The notes under the pieces: model-generated
Database searches by the model: none
What the model was told of the DNA's origin: nothing
The model's input: the letters and a program-made list of their open reading frames with translations, nothing else
In this document: one piece after another, positions 6,209 through 7,113 of the stretch
How positions within the stretch are numbered: position 1 is the first letter of the stretch
Layout of the letters: every line of letters starts with the position of its first letter
Translations under genes and position numbers: made by a program
DNA from: RGIG6353 sp045531285
GTDB taxonomy: Bacteria; Bacillota; Clostridia; Oscillospirales; SIG627
DNA: 7,113 nt
Direction of reading: 5' to 3'
Assembly: GCA_045531285.1 (NCBI GenBank)
Contig: JAZSDT010000001.1
Location: forward strand, 1 to 7,113

Positions 6209-6553
6209 ATGAAAGAGAACAATACGTTATTCGAGAAAATTATTTTTTTGTTCGAGCTTGCAATATTCTTGGTTATACCCTTTGTTATTTTGTGGTCAAA
6301 AATTCCTACAAATGTTTTAAATTCTAATTCTCTGTATAAGTTGCTGGAAACTGTCGGCATTTGGGGAAGTGGCATTATCTTGTTAATAGGTATACCTGTC
6401 GGCATTATTGGAATTATCAAGGCAAGAAGAATGATAAAACTAAGAAAGACTACCTTTGTATTGTCTGTCATTAATTTAGTTGTAGGAAGCTTCGAGATTT
6501 TCATGTTGTTAGTAGTTTTTTGTGCTGTTGTATTTGGAGGCGTGTCAGTCTAA
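6209..6553 (+). CDS. small three-helix membrane protein, unknown function
   Basis: 114 residues; I do not recognise a family. Three hydrophobic segments are evident: about 10-30 (IIFLFELAIFLVIPFVILW), 49-70 (VGIWGSGIILLIGIPVGIIG) and 81-109 (TTFVLSVINLVVGSFEIFML). The loop after segment 2 is very basic (KARRMIKLRK, 71-80), so by the positive-inside rule it faces the cytoplasm; the C-terminus would then be outside. There is no cleavable signal and no catalytic motif. The ATG at 6209 is well supported by AGGTGA at 6197-6202 and the promoter at 6140-6168. It converges with the minus-strand four-helix-bundle gene, whose stop lies 42 nt away. The low GC resembles the accessory material on both sides. 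Such proteins can be immunity, holin-like or simply orphan membrane proteins; the sequence does not decide. Confidence 0.7.
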   Translation: MKENNTLFEKIIFLFELAIFLVIPFVILWSKIPTNVLNSNSLYKLLETVGIWGSGIILLIGIPVGIIGIIKARRMIKLRKTTFVLSVINLVVGSFEIFMLLVVFCAVVFGGVSV

Positions 6554-6595
6554 CGATTTCCAAATCATTATCAAAAACAATAACAATCAATTTCT

Positions 6596-6952
6596 TCATT
6601 GCCTATTATCCTTTGCCGTATTTATGGAAGCAACTAAAATTTTCTTTATTTCCAAGCAATCATTTAGCAGAGATTTTCCCATATCTTCGGTTATATATTC
6701 TGACATCGTAAGTAATTTAAGCCAATATTCCGTTTCAGCTGTTTCCTTCAAGGCAATATGCAGCTTTGAAACAAAATCAGCTTTGCTCTGACCGTAATTT
6801 GCCTCATTTATATTCGCACCAATGCTTGTACCACTACGGACGATTTGTTTTGAAATAATTGTTTCTTTCTTCGTTTTTATCAAATATTGATGAAGCTTTA
6901 TGATACGAGAACCAAACGCAATTGATTTATCTATCAACAAATTTTCTTTCAT
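6596..6952 (-). CDS. four-helix bundle protein (S23 / 23S rRNA-intervening-sequence family)
   Basis: 118 residues from MKENLLIDKS. The frame is open 20 codons further upstream to 7012, but I chose 6952 because AAGGCGGTG (complement of 6957-6965) is correctly spaced and the family starts about here; the longer form would also begin upstream of the predicted promoter. Family hallmarks are SKQIVRSGTSIGANINEA (34-51), SKADFVSKLHIALKETAETE (56-75) and YWLKLL (76-81), the usual 'Q-lRS-tSIgaNi-Ea ... dF--kl-iAlkE--ET-yWL-ll' pattern. Members form small helical bundles, reported as pentamers. They were first found inside 23S rRNA intervening sequences, but many stand alone with no known role, as here. 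The fold is shared with the Avd accessory protein of diversity-generating retroelements, but no reverse transcriptase is seen. It has its own promoter. The family call is firm and the function is unknown. Confidence 0.9.
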   Translation of the reverse strand: MKENLLIDKSIAFGSRIIKLHQYLIKTKKETIISKQIVRSGTSIGANINEANYGQSKADFVSKLHIALKETAETEYWLKLLTMSEYITEDMGKSLLNDCLEIKKILVASINTAKDNRQ

Positions 6953-6973
6953 AACGCACCGCCTTTTTAAAAT

Positions 6974-7002
6974 ATTATTCCATAATACTAAATATTTTTC
7001 AA
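6974..7002 (-). promoter_or_regulatory. predicted extended -10 promoter for the four-helix bundle gene
   Basis: On the minus strand TTGAAA (complement of 6997-7002) is followed after 17 bp by AATAAT (complement of 6974-6979), preceded by TGG, another extended -10 form. The -10 ends 21 bp before the ATG at 6952, so the mRNA leader is very short and contains little besides the ribosome binding site AAGGCGGTG. The region is strongly AT-rich. Confidence 0.6.
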
Positions 7003-7005
7003 TAT

Positions 7006-7040
7006 AAAACAAAATGCTTTTCGCCCACAGGGAGAAAAGC
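7006..7040 (-). terminator. possible terminator of a minus-strand gene entering from the right edge
   Basis: GCTTTTC (7016-7022) pairs with GAAAAGC (7034-7040). Inside, CCC (7024-7026) pairs with GGG (7030-7032) around an ACA loop, with one G/A mismatch. Read on the minus strand, the hairpin is followed by the T-rich tail ATTTTGTTTT (7015 down to 7006); read on the plus strand there is no T run. It sits a few bases upstream of the -35 box of the four-helix bundle gene and would insulate that promoter from transcription coming from the right. The T tail is interrupted, so efficiency is uncertain. Confidence 0.4.
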
Positions 7041-7113
7041 TACCTTCATGAAACTTGTCAAGATTAATGGACAGATAAAAGAGTGAAAAAATGGTTTGGA
7101 ATGTAATAACCGA
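7041..7113. other. right-edge sequence, no supported gene
   Basis: On the plus strand a 12-codon frame MKLVKINGQIKE (7048-7086) and an open ATG at 7091 (MVWNVIT..., preceded by AAAGAG) reach the window edge. On the minus strand two frames are also open through the edge. Nothing is long enough to judge, and the hairpin at 7016-7040 slightly favours a minus-strand gene ending here. I assign no function. Confidence 0.2.

Noticed and set aside
6130..6504. 124-residue minus-strand frame opposite the small membrane protein
   Set aside because: The plus strand has a matching promoter, ribosome binding site and membrane-protein pattern; the minus frame has none of these.
6555..6573. Terminator between the convergent small genes
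   Set aside because: Only a 5-bp GATTT/AAATC stem with a 2-nt gap and no T run on either strand.
6520..6791. Two plus-strand frames (63 and 89 residues) over the four-helix bundle gene
   Set aside because: They are antisense to a gene with clear family motifs and lack ribosome binding sites.
1..7113. CRISPR array, tRNA or rRNA gene, riboswitch, full insertion sequence
   Set aside because: No regularly spaced repeats, no complete cloverleaf, no transposase motifs, and the operon leader where a riboswitch might sit lies outside the window.
6596..7113. Diversity-generating retroelement
   Set aside because: Only an Avd-like fold is present; there is no reverse transcriptase, template repeat or variable repeat in the window.

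Overview
The window looks like chromosome of a Clostridia-type Bacillota, probably a gut Ruminococcus/Oscillospiraceae-like organism. This rests on strong GGAGG-type ribosome binding sites, Gram-positive style intrinsic terminators, transporter proteins of the BmpA/Nup type, and an accessory protein of a kind I remember from Clostridia mobile elements. The genus is an inference; no rRNA or marker gene is present.

Region 1 (1-4569) is a tight ABC-importer operon on the + strand. It runs from the C-terminal part of a BMP-family (Med/BmpA) substrate-binding lipoprotein, through an intercistronic terminator-like hairpin, to a double-domain ATPase and two membrane permeases. The genes overlap or abut (8-nt overlap, then zero spacing). 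This is the layout of purine-nucleoside importers (NupNOPQ in Bacillus, BmpA-NupABC in lactococci and streptococci). The binding protein captures substrate outside the cell, the two permeases form the channel and the fused ATPase powers it. The operon ends in a perfect 14-bp terminator stem with a UUCG loop.

Region 2 (about 4577-6143) starts directly after that terminator and is different in character: more AT-rich, with weak translation signals and broken frames. It holds the C-terminal part of a large 'polyvalent' phage/ICE protein. The 5' end is missing, a one-base frameshift lies near 4675-4678, and the frame is broken again near 5700. The second fragment contains a diverged 75-bp tandem duplication. 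A tRNA T-arm-like sequence sits at the junction with the operon and may be an old attachment-site scar, which is speculative.

Region 3 (6140-7113) carries two small genes that converge, each with a good extended -10 promoter. One encodes a three-helix membrane protein of unknown function on the + strand. The other encodes a four-helix-bundle protein of the S23/23S-intervening-sequence family on the - strand. A hairpin beyond the second promoter may terminate a gene entering from the right edge.

I do not see a complete new system. The most unusual material is the decayed polyvalent protein and the small accessory genes beside it.
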